A stretch of 64,000 nucleotides of DNA, from the NCBI RefSeq assembly GCF_014644315.1, contig NZ_BMKL01000001.1, forward strand, positions 1,809,001 to 1,873,000, read 5' to 3'. Positions 17,532 to 28,071 of the stretch are shown in pieces (the first letter of the stretch is position 1; the number at the start of each line of letters is the position of its first letter). The translations under genes were made by a program, and so were the position numbers. This DNA comes from Tsuneonella deserti. Lineage in GTDB: Bacteria; Pseudomonadota; Alphaproteobacteria; Sphingomonadales; Sphingomonadaceae. The notes under the pieces were generated by a model. It worked only from the letters and a program-made list of their open reading frames with translations. It made no database searches and was not told where the DNA came from.

Positions 17532-18473
17532 TTACTGTTCCCCCGCCGACTTTGCCCTGGCCGCCCTCGCAGCCTGGGCATCGAGCGCCTGCTGCTTGGC
17601 GCGCCCCGGAATGCGCATGTAGATCCGGTCGGGCGCGCGCATGTCGAACGCCGCGACCTTGCCGCCCAGCAGGCGATTGACCCCGTCGAGCCGCGCGAAA
17701 GAGACCAGCGCGGCGGCGGGCTCCTCGTCCCCGTGCGGCAGCGCCAGCACCTGGCCGGTCTTGAAGGTCAGGTTCCAGCGGCGGTTGCCGATCCATTCGG
17801 CCTGCGTCACCTGCGCCTTGAGAGCGGGCGCGGCGTCGAGCAGCGCATCGAGGGCGGCGACCTGGCGCGCCGCGCCGGGTCCGGAGACCTGCAGCATCCC
17901 CTTGGCGTTGGCGGGCGAGATCGGCTCCAGCTCGTGTCCCGCGCCGTCGATCAGCACCATCCGGTTGGGCTTCTTGAGGACGGCGCGCGGGGTGCGCTCG
18001 ACCACGTCGACCACCAAGGTGTCGGGAAGCTGCCGGCTGACCCGCGCATCGGCCACCCATGACAAGGCGAGCAGGTCCTTGCGGATCGTGTCGAGCTCGA
18101 CCAGCGGCATCGGCCTGTCGCGCTCGGCGAGCACGCGCTCATAGACCTTGAGCTCGTTCATCCGCTCGACCCCGGTGACCTGCACCCGGCGCACTTCGAA
18201 CCCGGCGTCTGAGGCGACCGCGGCCACTTGCGCCGCCGCCAGCGCGGGCACTCCGGCAAGGCTGGCGATGAACAGGGCAAGCGCGGCAACCGCGGCGAGG
18301 ATCGCGCCGACGAACACCTTGTGCAGCTGCTCTTCGGTGAACGGGAGCAGCGCGAGCGCGCCGCCGACGGCTCCGGTCGTCTTCGCCCTGGCCTTGCGGG
18401 CGGTCGCCGCGCGGCTGCGCGCCGCACTTGCCCGCCGAACACCCTTGCCCTTTCGATTGATCGTTTCAGCCAT
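17532..18473 (-). CDS. ftsQ: Cell division protein FtsQ
   Basis: A 313-residue bitopic divisome protein. A basic, Arg/Ala-rich cytoplasmic N-terminus of about 50 residues is followed by one membrane span (VGAILAAVAALALFIASLAG). The POTRA domain follows (VRRVQVTGVERMNELKVYER) and then the beta domain (ADARVSRQLPDTLVVDVVER). The ATG at 18473 is chosen because it gives an eight-base ATGGCTGA overlap with ddl, as at two sulfur-operon junctions; the ATG at 18500 would add nine residues. It ends in an Ala/Arg-rich tail. Confidence 0.93.
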   Translation of the reverse strand: MAETINRKGKGVRRASAARSRAATARKARAKTTGAVGGALALLPFTEEQLHKVFVGAILAAVAALALFIASLAGVPALAAAQVAAVASDAGFEVRRVQVTGVERMNELKVYERVLAERDRPMPLVELDTIRKDLLALSWVADARVSRQLPDTLVVDVVERTPRAVLKKPNRMVLIDGAGHELEPISPANAKGMLQVSGPGAARQVAALDALLDAAPALKAQVTQAEWIGNRRWNLTFKTGQVLALPHGDEEPAAALVSFARLDGVNRLLGGKVAAFDMRAPDRIYMRIPGRAKQQALDAQAARAARAKSAGEQ

Positions 18474-19425
18474 GTTCGGCCCCCCGATCAAGCGCTTCAT
18501 TCACAAGTGTCTCGACCAGATCCTCGTAGCTCATGCCGCAATATTTCGCCTGCTCGGGCACCAGGCTGAGAGGCGTCATCCCCGGCTGGGTGTTGGTTTC
18601 CAGCACGAACAGACCGTCTTCGCCCTGCTCGTCGTCCCAGCGGAAATCGGTCCGGCTGCAACCACGGCAGCCCAGCAGCTTGTGCGCCTGCACGGCGTAG
18701 GCCTTGCACAATTCCTCAATGCGATCAGGAAGTTGCGCCGGACAGACGTGTTCCGTCATGCCCTCGGTGTACTTGGCGTCGAAATCGTAGAAGCCGGACT
18801 TCGGCACCAGCTCGGTCACCGCCAGCGCCCGCGGACCGTCCGGCCCGTCGAGCACCGCCGCGGTGAGCTCCCTCCCCTGGATATAGGGTTCCGCCAGAAG
18901 GCGGTCGAATTCCTGCCACGGCCCCACCGCATCGCGGCGGATCGGATTTCCGTAATTGCTTTCGGCAGTTACGATAGCCACCCCGACCGAGCTGCCCTCG
19001 TTGACCGGCTTGAGGACGTAAGGCCGAGCCAGCGGGTCTTTCTCGTAAAGCCCTTCGCTCTCGACGATCCGCCCGCCGGGCATGGGCACCCCGTGCGGCA
19101 CAAGGGCCTGCTTGGTCAGTTCCTTGTCGATTGCGATGACCGACGTGGCGAGGCCGGAGTGGGTGTAGGGAATGCCCATGAGGTCCAGCATGCCTTGCAC
19201 CGTGCCGTCTTCGCCGGGCACGCCATGGAGCGCATTGAACACCACATCGGGCGCGGCCTCCGCGATACGCGCTGCCACCTGCCGGTCCATGTCGATCCGC
19301 GTCACCGGGTAACCACGCCCTTCCAGTGCCTTGGCAACACCCTCCCCGGACATGAGCGAGACCGGGCGCTCGTTCGCCCAGCCGCCCATCAGCACGGCGA
19401 CATGGGGTTTGTTCTCGTCACTCAT
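18466..19425 (-). CDS. ddl: D-alanine--D-alanine ligase
   Basis: A 319-residue ATP-grasp enzyme forming the D-Ala-D-Ala dipeptide for MurF. Motifs include HVAVLMGGWANERPVSLMSG, VFNALHGVPGEDGTVQGML and the ATP-grasp loop NEGSSVGVAIV. The metal-binding end is FVLETNTQPGMTPLSLVPEQ. The ATG at 19425 overlaps the murB stop as ATGA; an alternative ATG at 19452 lies inside murB. Its place between murB and ftsQ is the classical dcw order. Confidence 0.96.
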   Translation of the reverse strand: MSDENKPHVAVLMGGWANERPVSLMSGEGVAKALEGRGYPVTRIDMDRQVAARIAEAAPDVVFNALHGVPGEDGTVQGMLDLMGIPYTHSGLATSVIAIDKELTKQALVPHGVPMPGGRIVESEGLYEKDPLARPYVLKPVNEGSSVGVAIVTAESNYGNPIRRDAVGPWQEFDRLLAEPYIQGRELTAAVLDGPDGPRALAVTELVPKSGFYDFDAKYTEGMTEHVCPAQLPDRIEELCKAYAVQAHKLLGCRGCSRTDFRWDDEQGEDGLFVLETNTQPGMTPLSLVPEQAKYCGMSYEDLVETLVNEALDRGAEHG

Positions 19426-20393
19426 GGCCGCCCCACTCGCTGGATTTCCCATTCAAGCGTGATGCCCGATTTCTCATAGACGCGTCGGCGCACTTCTTCT
19501 CCGAGGCTCTCGATGTCGGCGCTGGTGGCGTCGCCGGTGTTGATGAGGAAATTGGTGTGCTTGTCGCTCACCATCGCGCCGCCCAGCTTGAGCCCGCGGC
19601 AGCCGGCCTCGTCCACCAGTTGCCACGCCTTGTGGCCCAGCGGGTTCTTGAAGGTCGATCCACCGGTCTTGGTGCGCAGCGGCTGGCTCGCCTCGCGCGC
19701 GGCGGCGATGCGGTCCATCTCCTCGCCGATCTCAGCCGGGATGCCCTCGCGTCCCTGAAACCGCGCTGCGACCACGATCGCGCCTTCGGGCAGGACCGAG
19801 TGGCGGTAGGAATAATCGAGATCGCGCGCGGGAAGGGTGACGAACTCGCCCGTCGGCAGGATGACGTCGCAATCGATCAGCACGTCGGCCACTTCCCGGC
19901 CATATGCGCCGCCGTTCATGCGAACGAAGCCGCCGACCGTCCCCGGTATGCCCCGCAGGAATTCGAGGCCGGCGATGCCTGCATCCCGCGCTTTCGATGA
20001 AACGAGGATGCCGCTGGCTCCGCCGCCGCACTCGATCACCTTGTCCCGCCGGGCCTCGACCGTGGCGAACGCCTTGCCGAGCCGGATGACCACGCCGGGA
20101 ACACCGCTGTCCCGCACGATCATGTTCGACCCCAGGCCGAGCGCCATGACCGGCATCTCGCCCTCGAGGCGCGACAGGAATTCCTTCAGGTCTTCCAGGT
20201 CGGCGGGCTCGAACAACCAGTCGGCATGGCCTCCGGTCTTGAACCAGACATAGGGAGCGAGGGGTGCGTCGGCAGTGAGCTTGCCGCGAATGCCGCGCGT
20301 GGAAATCGGCGCCACCGAGGGTTCCTCGATTGCCGAGGTCGGCGCGGACCCGAGCCGCCAGCGCGGCACTTCGCCGGCTTGGGCGCGGCTCAT
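19422..20393 (-). CDS. murB: UDP-N-acetylmuramate dehydrogenase
   Basis: A 323-residue FAD enzyme that reduces UDP-GlcNAc-enolpyruvate to UDP-MurNAc. FAD-binding pieces [19 protein letters not shown] and [21 protein letters not shown] are present, as is the catalytic region [20 protein letters not shown] with its conserved Ser and the final Glu-bearing helix. The N-terminus carries about 30 residues before the usual start ([16 protein letters not shown]), yet the ATG at 20393 overlaps the murC stop as ATGA, which supports it. murA is not in the window. Confidence 0.95.
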   Translation of the reverse strand: MSRAQAGEVPRWRLGSAPTSAIEEPSVAPISTRGIRGKLTADAPLAPYVWFKTGGHADWLFEPADLEDLKEFLSRLEGEMPVMALGLGSNMIVRDSGVPGVVIRLGKAFATVEARRDKVIECGGGASGILVSSKARDAGIAGLEFLRGIPGTVGGFVRMNGGAYGREVADVLIDCDVILPTGEFVTLPARDLDYSYRHSVLPEGAIVVAARFQGREGIPAEIGEEMDRIAAAREASQPLRTKTGGSTFKNPLGHKAWQLVDEAGCRGLKLGGAMVSDKHTNFLINTGDATSADIESLGEEVRRRVYEKSGITLEWEIQRVGRP

Positions 20394-21808
20394 GCGGCCT
20401 GCTCCAGCTTCACCGCCTGCGCCAGCCCTGCTGCCCAGCGGGTAATGTCCCCCGCACCGAGGCAGACGACGAAATCGCCCACGGCGATCTCTCCCGCCAG
20501 TTCCCGCGCAAGGTCGGTGTTATCCGCCACCGTGGCGGCGGAACGGTGTCCCCGAAGTTTCAGCCCCGCCACCAGCGCCGACGCGTCGATGCCGGGGATG
20601 GGCTCTTCCCCCGCGGTATAGACGGGGGTGACATAGACCCGATCGGCGTCGTTGAAGGCGTTCTGGAAGTCGTCCATCAGATCGCGCAAGCGGGTGAAGC
20701 GGTGCGGCTGGACCACCGCGATGACGCGCCCGCCGCTCGCACGCGCGCTTTCCCTGGCAGCCGCGAGGACCGCGCGGATTTCGACCGGGTGATGCGCATA
20801 ATCGTCGATCACCGTTGCGCCGGCCACTTCGCCTACTCGCGTGAACCTGCGGCGAACTCCGCCGAAATGGGAAAAGCCGTTGCGGATCGTCTCGTCGGCG
20901 CAGCTCATTTCCAGCGCCACCGCGATCGCCGCGAGCGCGTTCTGCACGTTATGCCGGCCGGGCATCGGCAGCCGCACGTCGGCAATGCGCCGATCCTCTT
21001 CACCAAGACGGCGGATCACGACATCGAACAGGTTTCCGCCCGCGTCGGGGCGGACATTCTCCGCTCCGACGTCGGCCTGCGGCGAAAATCCGTACGTCAC
21101 CACCTTGCGGTCGCGAACCTGGCCGATCAGCGCCTGCACCTCGGGATGGTCGATGCACAGCACCGCCGCGCCGTAGAACGGCACGTTATGGATAAACTCG
21201 ACGAACGCCCGCCGGACCGCGTCGAAATCCCCATAGTGATCCAGGTGCTCGGGATCGATGTTGGTGACGACTGCGATCGTTCCGTCCAGGCGCAGGAAGC
21301 TGCCATCGCTTTCGTCGGCTTCGACGACCATCCAGTCGCTGTCGCCCAGCCGCGCGTTCGAGCCGTACTGCTCGATAACCCCGCCGTTGATGACGGTCGG
21401 ATCGATCCCGCCCGCATCGAGCAAGGCCGCGACCATGCTGGTCGTGGTCGTCTTGCCGTGCGTCCCGGCCACTGCGACCGTGTTCTTCAGCCGCATCAGC
21501 TCAGCCAGCATCTCGGCCCGGCGAACGACGGGAATCCGGTGTTCGAGTGCCGCGGCGACTTCCGGATTGGTGCGTTTGACTGCCGTCGACGTGACCACGA
21601 CCGCCGCCCCCACGACGTTTTCCGCCGCATGGCCGATCATGACCCGAATGCCCCGTTGACGAAGGCGCTCCACGCTCGCGCCCTCGCTGAGGTCGGAGCC
21701 TTGAACGCTATAACCGAGGTTCTTCATGACTTCGGCGATGCCCGACATGCCGATCCCGCCGATGCCGACGAAGTGGATCGTGCCGATATCGGTCGGAACC
21801 CCCTTCAT
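20390..21808 (-). CDS. murC: UDP-N-acetylmuramate--L-alanine ligase
   Basis: A 472-residue Mur ligase that adds the first stem-peptide residue, L-Ala. The N-terminal UDP-binding motif is [20 protein letters not shown]. The ATP loop is [14 protein letters not shown] (about residue 115), [12 protein letters not shown] and [11 protein letters not shown] follow in the central domain, and [14 protein letters not shown] opens the C-terminal domain. Both ends are fused to neighbours by ATGA overlaps, so its output is coupled to murG and murB. Confidence 0.97.
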   Translation of the reverse strand: MKGVPTDIGTIHFVGIGGIGMSGIAEVMKNLGYSVQGSDLSEGASVERLRQRGIRVMIGHAAENVVGAAVVVTSTAVKRTNPEVAAALEHRIPVVRRAEMLAELMRLKNTVAVAGTHGKTTTTSMVAALLDAGGIDPTVINGGVIEQYGSNARLGDSDWMVVEADESDGSFLRLDGTIAVVTNIDPEHLDHYGDFDAVRRAFVEFIHNVPFYGAAVLCIDHPEVQALIGQVRDRKVVTYGFSPQADVGAENVRPDAGGNLFDVVIRRLGEEDRRIADVRLPMPGRHNVQNALAAIAVALEMSCADETIRNGFSHFGGVRRRFTRVGEVAGATVIDDYAHHPVEIRAVLAAARESARASGGRVIAVVQPHRFTRLRDLMDDFQNAFNDADRVYVTPVYTAGEEPIPGIDASALVAGLKLRGHRSAATVADNTDLARELAGEIAVGDFVVCLGAGDITRWAAGLAQAVKLEQAA

Positions 21809-22971
21809 GCCAGCGCCTCACGCGCGGGCGCCGCCGGCGTTCCCTCACCGACGCGGATGACGTCCATCAGGTCCGCGCCGCCAAAGCTTTCAACGAGGTC
21901 CGCCAAGTCCTGCACCGCCTTGGGCCTCCCGCAATTCCACGCGGCATGGGCAGCGGTGGCGAGCGTTTCAGGACGCTGGGCGAGCGCCTGGATCTGCTTG
22001 GCCAGTTCCTTTGCAGTGAACTTGTCCTGACGGATCATCCGCGCGCCCCCCGCTTTGACGATCTCGCGGGTGTTCGCGGCCTGGTGATCGTCGGTCGCGA
22101 TGGGCAGCGGCACGAGGATCGCCGGGCGGCCGACCGCGGTAAGCTCGGCAATCGTGCTCGCCCCGGCGCGGCCGATGAACAGGTGCGCGTCGGCCAGGCG
22201 GCTGGCCATGTCCTCGAAATATGTGCCCAATTCGGCCGGTATGTCATGGCTGCGATAGCGCGCGCGCACGGCGTCGAGATCTTCGGCCCGGCACTGCTGG
22301 GTGACCTGCAAGCGCTGACGCAGCGCCGGCGGCAACATCGCCAACCCGTCCGGCACGACTTCGCTCAGCACCCGGGCGCCCTGGCTTCCGCCGGTGACCA
22401 GCACCCGCAGCAGTCCTTCGGACGTGAAGGCCGGGAACGGCTGGTCACGCAGGTCCAGCACTTGCGCGCGAACCGGATTGCCGATCAGGTGAACCTTGTC
22501 TGCGTGCTTGGCTGACAACCGCGCAATCTCGGGATAGGCGGTTGCGATCGCGTCCACCCTTCCGGCGAAGAAGCGGTTCACCCGGCCAAGCACCGCGTTC
22601 TGTTCGTGGACGAGGCTGGGAATGCCCGCCGATCCTGCCGCGAGGAGCGCAGGGAACACGGGATAGCCACCGAAACCGATGACAGCCGAGGGCTGGAAGC
22701 TTTCAAACAGGCGCAGCGCCATGCGCCGCCCTTCGAGGATCGAGGCAATCGCTTTCGGCCAATGCAGCGGGTTCTTGCCGAGCTTGCCGGCCGGGATCAC
22801 GTGCGCGGGCAGGAAGTCGGGCTTGCCAGGCAGCTTGGCACCGCGGCCGTCCGTCACGAGCGCGACGTGATGTCCACGTTGATGCAACTCGGCTGCCAGC
22901 GCGAAGGCGGGGATAAGGTGCCCCCCGGTTCCGCCGGCGGCGAGGACGTAGTGGCGGCTCGCCCCGGTCAC
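21805..22971 (-). CDS. murG: Undecaprenyl-PP-MurNAc-pentapeptide GlcNAc transferase
   Basis: A 388-residue peripheral membrane glycosyltransferase that converts lipid I to lipid II. Gly-rich loop 1 ([17 protein letters not shown]) is at the N-terminus, [14 protein letters not shown] and [16 protein letters not shown] follow, and the sugar-nucleotide site is [20 protein letters not shown]. It starts with GTG at 22971, overlapping the ftsW stop as GTGA, and its own stop overlaps murC as ATGA. The C-terminus is extended by about 25 residues relative to E. coli. Confidence 0.96.
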   Translation of the reverse strand: MTGASRHYVLAAGGTGGHLIPAFALAAELHQRGHHVALVTDGRGAKLPGKPDFLPAHVIPAGKLGKNPLHWPKAIASILEGRRMALRLFESFQPSAVIGFGGYPVFPALLAAGSAGIPSLVHEQNAVLGRVNRFFAGRVDAIATAYPEIARLSAKHADKVHLIGNPVRAQVLDLRDQPFPAFTSEGLLRVLVTGGSQGARVLSEVVPDGLAMLPPALRQRLQVTQQCRAEDLDAVRARYRSHDIPAELGTYFEDMASRLADAHLFIGRAGASTIAELTAVGRPAILVPLPIATDDHQAANTREIVKAGGARMIRQDKFTAKELAKQIQALAQRPETLATAAHAAWNCGRPKAVQDLADLVESFGGADLMDVIRVGEGTPAAPAREALA

Positions 22972-24191
22972 GCTTCAAGCTCCTTGGTGATCAGCGCCTT
23001 CAGGCCCGGTGTCTGGCGATAGAGGAACGGGTTGCGTCGCGTCAGCGCCAGCAGCAGTCCGACCGCGAGGCAGACCGCGATGGTCGAGGAGCCCCCGTAG
23101 CTGACCAGCGGTAGGGTCATGCCCTTCGAGGGGAACAGTTGCAGGTTGACGAGGATGTTGATGAAGGCCTGCCCGCCGATTTGCGTGCACAGCCCCGCCG
23201 CGGCGAGCAGGGTGAACAGGTCTTCCTCGTCCACCAGGCGGGTCAGCACGCGAACGATGATGGCCAGGTAGAGCACCACGATCAGGGCGCAGACGATCAG
23301 GCCGAACTCCTCGCCGATGACCGAGAAGATGTAGTCGGCATGCGCTTCGGGCAGGTTCATCTTGCGCACGCCGAGCCACAGCCCCGCGCCTGTCCAGCCA
23401 CCTGCCAGCAGCGTGCGGCTCGCAAGATCGACCTGGTCGAACGCGGTACCCCCGCCGAGGAACGCATCGATGCGGTGACGGGCGTTGTCGTAAAGGAAGT
23501 ATGTCGCGGTAAGCGCCACCACCCCCGCGCCGGCGAGAATTCCGACCCGCTTGAGGGGAATGCCGGCCAGCAGCACGATGACGAACCACACCCCCGCGAA
23601 CAGGATCGTGCCGCCGAAATCGGGCTGCATCATCATCAATGCGGCGACGAGGCCCATGACGCCCGTGACGGTCGCGACCACCGGCAGGTTGGGATCACGC
23701 AGGCGCCAGCTGACGATCCAGGCAAGCAGGATGGCAAAGCCGGGCTTGAGGAACTCGGATGGCTGGAAGCCGGCGAAACCCAGGCTTATCCAGCGCTTGG
23801 CGCCGTTGACCTCGCTGCCGAACACGGGGATCAGCATGAGGAAAAAAACCATCGCCGCGGCAAGCACGATGCCGACCCGCCGGGCGTTCTCCCGGCTGAG
23901 CGTCGATGCGCCGAACAGGAATACCAGGCCGACGGCCTGCCACTTGAGGTGGGTCCAGTAAAAATACAGCTCTGGCAGATGAATGCTGCGGGTCGATAGA
24001 CGGTGCGCGCTCGCCGGGCTGGCGGCGGCCACGGCAGCGGTTCCGATCGCCATCAGCAACAGCACCAGGCCGAGAAGAACCCGGTCGACTTCGCGCCACC
24101 AGATCTTGAGCTCCGCGCGCCGCGACGCCGGGTAGCGGGCCTGCGCCGGCACCGGCTGGCCGCTGCGCGGAATATAGGGCCGCTCGTTCAC
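22968..24191 (-). CDS. ftsW: Septal peptidoglycan polymerase FtsW
   Basis: A 407-residue SEDS-family lipid II polymerase with about ten membrane segments, acting with FtsI at the septum. Family marks are WISLGFAGFQPSEFLKPGFA, GVRKMNLPEAHADYIFSVIG with the GEEFGL piece after it, and GMTLPLVSYGGSSTIAVCLA. The start is the GTG at 24191 (VNERPYIPR), which overlaps the murD stop as GTGA. An ATG at 24383 would lie wholly inside murD and add an Arg-rich stretch of non-coding character. Confidence 0.94.
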   Translation of the reverse strand: MNERPYIPRSGQPVPAQARYPASRRAELKIWWREVDRVLLGLVLLLMAIGTAAVAAASPASAHRLSTRSIHLPELYFYWTHLKWQAVGLVFLFGASTLSRENARRVGIVLAAAMVFFLMLIPVFGSEVNGAKRWISLGFAGFQPSEFLKPGFAILLAWIVSWRLRDPNLPVVATVTGVMGLVAALMMMQPDFGGTILFAGVWFVIVLLAGIPLKRVGILAGAGVVALTATYFLYDNARHRIDAFLGGGTAFDQVDLASRTLLAGGWTGAGLWLGVRKMNLPEAHADYIFSVIGEEFGLIVCALIVVLYLAIIVRVLTRLVDEEDLFTLLAAAGLCTQIGGQAFINILVNLQLFPSKGMTLPLVSYGGSSTIAVCLAVGLLLALTRRNPFLYRQTPGLKALITKELEA

Positions 24192-25531
24192 GCGGCCTTC
24201 TCCGCGTCGGCGGCGCGGCACGGGTCGCTTGCGGGATCTTCCGTCAGTGCGGCAACGAACTGGCGAAAACTTTCGCCGCGCTGCTCGTAGTCCTTGAACT
24301 GGTCGAAGCTGGCGCAAGCGGGCGACAGCAGCACGACATCGCCAGGTTCCGCAGCGGCGATCGCGCAGCGCGTCGCCTCGCACAACATCTCGGCGCGGGT
24401 TACCGGCACGCGGCCTTCGAGCAGCTCGGCGAAGCGAGGTCCGGCTTCGCCGATTGTGTAAGCCGCCTTCACGTTGACGAGATGCTGCTCCGTCGCGCCG
24501 AGCCCATCCTCCTTGGGCAATCCGCCGACGATCCAGTGGATGCGCGGGCCATTGGGGCCGGGCGGAAAGGCGGCCAGAGCGGGTGCGGCGCTGTCGGTGT
24601 TGGTCGCCTTGCTGTCATTGACGAACATCACGCCGTCGTGCGTCGCGACACGCTCCATCCGGTGGGACAGTCCCGCGAAGGTCCGGAATGCGGCCTCGAT
24701 ATCGGCTGCGCTGATCCCCAGCCAAGTGCAGACTTGCCGGGCGGCGCCAGCATTTTGCGCGTTGTGCGGCCCCTGGAGAGACGGCCAGGAGGCTTGTTCG
24801 GCGGCACTGGCGTCGACGATCCAGTCGGCTCGGGCGGGTGCGCGGACAAGACCGGCGGAGACCGTCTCGCGGTTGACGAGCGACTTGTGGCCATCCGACT
24901 GCGTTTCGAGCAGCCGGCCCTTGGACGCTGCATAGGCCTCCAGTCCGCTATACCGGTCAAGGTGATCGGGCGTCACGTTGAGCAGCACCGCCACGTCGCA
25001 GTCGAGCGAGAAGGTCAGGTCGATCTGGTAGCTGGACAGCTCGAGCACATAGACCCCGCCTTCAGGCAAAGGGTCCTGCGCGAGGATCGGCAGGCCGATG
25101 TTGCCCCCCATGGTCGTCGGTGTACCGGCGCTCCGGAGAACATGGTGAACCAGCGCCGTGGTGGTGCTCTTTCCGTTGGTGCCCGTAATGCCGACAACCT
25201 TGTGCCGCGGAAGGCTGGCGCGGGCCTGTGCGAACAGTTCGATATCGCCGATCACCGGTACCCCGAACTCCGCCGCACGCGCAGCAATGGGATGAGTGTT
25301 CAGCGGTACCCCCGGCGAGACCACCACGCCATCGTAGCCCGAGAGATCCATCTCCAGCGGATCTGCCAGCAGCACGTTGGCCGGATCGACTTTCGCCCGC
25401 GCCACATCCTGCCGGTCCCACGCGGTGACCTGCGCACCGCTCGCGACAAGTGCTTCCACCGTCGCCAGCCCGCTGCGGGCAAGGCCAAGGACGGCGTAGC
25501 GCTTGCCGGTGAAGGCAGGCGAAGTGATCAC
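24188..25531 (-). CDS. murD: UDP-N-acetylmuramoylalanine--D-glutamate ligase
   Basis: A 447-residue Mur ligase that adds D-Glu. The N-terminal Rossmann part is [20 protein letters not shown]. The ATP loop is [17 protein letters not shown] (about residue 115), [10 protein letters not shown] is central, and [15 protein letters not shown] and [19 protein letters not shown] mark the C-terminal domain. A GTG start at 25531 overlaps the mraY stop as GTGA; the longer frame to 25684 would run through mraY and is rejected. Confidence 0.95.
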   Translation of the reverse strand: MITSPAFTGKRYAVLGLARSGLATVEALVASGAQVTAWDRQDVARAKVDPANVLLADPLEMDLSGYDGVVVSPGVPLNTHPIAARAAEFGVPVIGDIELFAQARASLPRHKVVGITGTNGKSTTTALVHHVLRSAGTPTTMGGNIGLPILAQDPLPEGGVYVLELSSYQIDLTFSLDCDVAVLLNVTPDHLDRYSGLEAYAASKGRLLETQSDGHKSLVNRETVSAGLVRAPARADWIVDASAAEQASWPSLQGPHNAQNAGAARQVCTWLGISAADIEAAFRTFAGLSHRMERVATHDGVMFVNDSKATNTDSAAPALAAFPPGPNGPRIHWIVGGLPKEDGLGATEQHLVNVKAAYTIGEAGPRFAELLEGRVPVTRAEMLCEATRCAIAAAEPGDVVLLSPACASFDQFKDYEQRGESFRQFVAALTEDPASDPCRAADAEKAA

Positions 25532-26598
25532 CGGACCTTCAACGTCGCCAACCCGAGGAGGGCGAGTACGATCGAGACGATCCAGAAGCGGATCACCACG
25601 GTCGACTCTTTCCACCCCAGCTGCTCGAAATGGTGATGGATCGGCGCCATCCGGAACACCCTGCGCCCGGTGCGCTTGAACCATACGACCTGGATGATCA
25701 CCGATAGGGCCTCGAACACAAACAGCCCGCCAACGATGGCGAGCACGATCTCATGGTGGCTGGCGACTGCAATGGCGCCAAGCGCGCCGCCCAAGGCGAG
25801 ACTGCCTGTATCCCCCATGAACACCGCTGCCGGCGGCGCGTTGAACCACAGGAACGCCAGGCCCGCCCCCATGATGGAAGCACAGAAGATTGCCAGCTCA
25901 CCCGCCCCCGGCACGTGGGGGATGCCGAGGTAGGCGGCGAAGTCGGCCCGGCCGGCAAGGTACGCGATGATCGCGAAGGTGCCGCTGGCGATGATCACCG
26001 GCATGATCGCCAGGCCATCAAGCCCGTCCGTCAGGTTCACGGCGTTGCCCGCGCCGACCATCACCAATGCCGCGAACACGAAGTAGAAGGGTCCGAGCGG
26101 GATGCCTACGCCGACCATGAACGGCACGTAGAGGAACGTGTTGATCTGGCTGACCACGATATACGATGCGATGCCGGCCACGAGGAATTCGAGCAGCAGC
26201 CGCACTTTGCCCGAAACGCCGCGATGGCTCGCCTTGGACACTTTGTCGAAATCGTCGAGGAACCCGATCAGGCCGAAACCGAGGGTCACCGCGATGCACG
26301 CCCAGATGAACGGGTTGGTGAGGTCCATCCACAGGATCGAAGCCAGCATCAGGCTGGTGAGGATCATCAGCCCGCCCATCGTCGGCGTGCCACGCTTTGC
26401 CAGGTGGCTCTGCGGCCCGTCCTCGCGGATCGGCTGCCCCTTGCCCTGCCTTACCCGCAGCAGGTCGATGAAGCGTGGACCGATCACCAGACCGATGAGC
26501 AGCGCGGTCAGCAAGGTCGCACCCGCGCGGAAGGTCTGGTAGCGGACGAGGTTGAAGAGCCCCTCGAAATTCATCCACTCGGCGAGCAAGTACAGCAT
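25528..26598 (-). CDS. mraY: Phospho-N-acetylmuramoyl-pentapeptide transferase
   Basis: A 356-residue integral membrane enzyme with about ten helices that links UDP-MurNAc-pentapeptide to undecaprenyl phosphate to form lipid I. Conserved pieces are [10 protein letters not shown] (about 71-80), the catalytic Asp pair in GFLDDFDKV (D115, D116), [10 protein letters not shown], and the histidine cluster [12 protein letters not shown] near the C-terminus. It starts 15 bases after murF stops, one of the few non-overlapping junctions in the block. Confidence 0.97.
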   Translation of the reverse strand: MLYLLAEWMNFEGLFNLVRYQTFRAGATLLTALLIGLVIGPRFIDLLRVRQGKGQPIREDGPQSHLAKRGTPTMGGLMILTSLMLASILWMDLTNPFIWACIAVTLGFGLIGFLDDFDKVSKASHRGVSGKVRLLLEFLVAGIASYIVVSQINTFLYVPFMVGVGIPLGPFYFVFAALVMVGAGNAVNLTDGLDGLAIMPVIIASGTFAIIAYLAGRADFAAYLGIPHVPGAGELAIFCASIMGAGLAFLWFNAPPAAVFMGDTGSLALGGALGAIAVASHHEIVLAIVGGLFVFEALSVIIQVVWFKRTGRRVFRMAPIHHHFEQLGWKESTVVIRFWIVSIVLALLGLATLKVR

Positions 26599-26613
26599 TC
26601 AGCCTTCCGGCCC

Positions 26614-28071
26614 CTATCGTCCGTGGTCGACGAAATGCGCGACCAGCCTGCCGAGCCCAACCGAATTGGACCCCTTAACCAGGACCGCATCGCCGCCCGT
26701 CAGACCGAATTCCTCAAGCGCCGCGATCGCCTCGCCAGGTCCTTCGCAATGGGCGAAGGCGAAAGGCGCGGCAAGCGGCATGGCGCCGGGTTTCCCCAGT
26801 TCGCGGGCGAGAGAGAGCATCTCGTCGCCCACCAGCACCGCATAGTCGACGTGCGCCTCGGCCAACGGCTCGGCGAGCTGCGCGTGGAAACCGGGTGCGA
26901 AGTCACCCAGCTCCTTCATGCTGCCAAGCACCGCAACCCGGCGCGTTGCCGGGGTCTGGCCAAGCTGGCGCAGCGTGGCCCGCATGCTCGCCGGGTTGGC
27001 GTTGTAGCTTTCGTCGATCAGCAACGCGTGACCGCCGGTCACTGCGATGCGGTGCCGTGCGCCCCGCCCCTTGAGACCGCCCATTTCGGCCAGGGCGAGA
27101 CCCGCTGCCGCGAGATCGCCGCCTGCCGCCTGCACGGCGGCCATGACGGCCAGCGAGTTCATGATCCAGTGCTCGCCCGGCTCGGCCACCGAATAGCAAA
27201 GCCGCGTTCCCGCGATATCGGCGGTGACCAGCGAGCCGCCGTTGGCGCTGGGAATAGCGTCGATCAGTCGTGCCTGCGCATGAACGGCCCGGCCGAACGC
27301 GACCACATTCGCTCCGGCCTCGCGCGCGTGGACCAGCAGGCGGTCGTAGTGCACGCTATCGGCGGGTATCACCGCGGTGCCCCCCGTCTCCAGCGCGCCG
27401 AATATCTCGGCCTTCGCATCGGCGATCGCTTCCTCGCTGCCGAGGTTCTCGATGTGCGCGGGCGCGATGGTGGTCACCACCGCCACGTGAGGGCGGACGT
27501 GCTCGGTGAGGCCGGCGATCTCCCCGGCGTGGTTCATTCCCATTTCGAAGACGCCGAAGCGGCTGCGTGCGGGCATTCGCGCAAGGCTCAGCGGCACTCC
27601 AACATGGTTGTTGTAGCTACGCACCGAACGATGCGCGGCCCCGCGGCTGCCGCGGTCCAGTGCCGCAAAAACAGCTTCCTTGACGCCGGTCTTGCCGACC
27701 GAGCCGGTGACGCCGATGCGAACGGCCTGGGCACGCGAGCGCGCGGCAGCGGCAAGCCGCGCGAGCGCTTCGGACGTATCCGGAACGAGAATGTGCGGTC
27801 CCTCGATCCGCTCACTGACAAGCGCGGCGGCGGCCCCGTTGGCGAAAGCCTGGGAGACGAAGCGATGGCCGTCCGAGCTCTCGCCCGTCAGCGCGACGAA
27901 CAGGTCGCCAGAACGCACGTCGCGGGAATCGATCTCGACTCCGGCACACTGGAATGCGCCGCTGGCGATGCCGCCCGTGGCAGCGGCAATTTCGTCCGAA
28001 GTCCACAGGGCGATGCCCAAGGCATCACGCCTGTCACGCGGCCATGCCCGCAGGGCGGGGTGCAGGCTCAC
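26614..28071 (-). CDS. murF: UDP-N-acetylmuramoyl-tripeptide--D-alanyl-D-alanine ligase
   Basis: A 485-residue Mur ligase that adds the Ddl product D-Ala-D-Ala. The ATP loop is GVTGSVGKTGVKEAVFAAL. The central motifs FEMGMNHAGEIAGLTEHVRP and TTIAPAHIENLGSEEAIADA are typical of MurF, and LIDESYNANPASMRATLRQL marks the C-terminal domain. It starts with GTG at 28071, overlapping murE as GTGA. It is somewhat longer than E. coli MurF (452 residues), with the extra length at the N-terminus and in loops. Confidence 0.95.
   Translation of the reverse strand: MSLHPALRAWPRDRRDALGIALWTSDEIAAATGGIASGAFQCAGVEIDSRDVRSGDLFVALTGESSDGHRFVSQAFANGAAAALVSERIEGPHILVPDTSEALARLAAAARSRAQAVRIGVTGSVGKTGVKEAVFAALDRGSRGAAHRSVRSYNNHVGVPLSLARMPARSRFGVFEMGMNHAGEIAGLTEHVRPHVAVVTTIAPAHIENLGSEEAIADAKAEIFGALETGGTAVIPADSVHYDRLLVHAREAGANVVAFGRAVHAQARLIDAIPSANGGSLVTADIAGTRLCYSVAEPGEHWIMNSLAVMAAVQAAGGDLAAAGLALAEMGGLKGRGARHRIAVTGGHALLIDESYNANPASMRATLRQLGQTPATRRVAVLGSMKELGDFAPGFHAQLAEPLAEAHVDYAVLVGDEMLSLARELGKPGAMPLAAPFAFAHCEGPGEAIAALEEFGLTGGDAVLVKGSNSVGLGRLVAHFVDHGR

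Noticed and set aside
24192..24383. Longer FtsW start at 24383
   Set aside because: It would read through murD in another frame and add an Arg-rich tail; the GTG at 24191 with a GTGA overlap is the better start.
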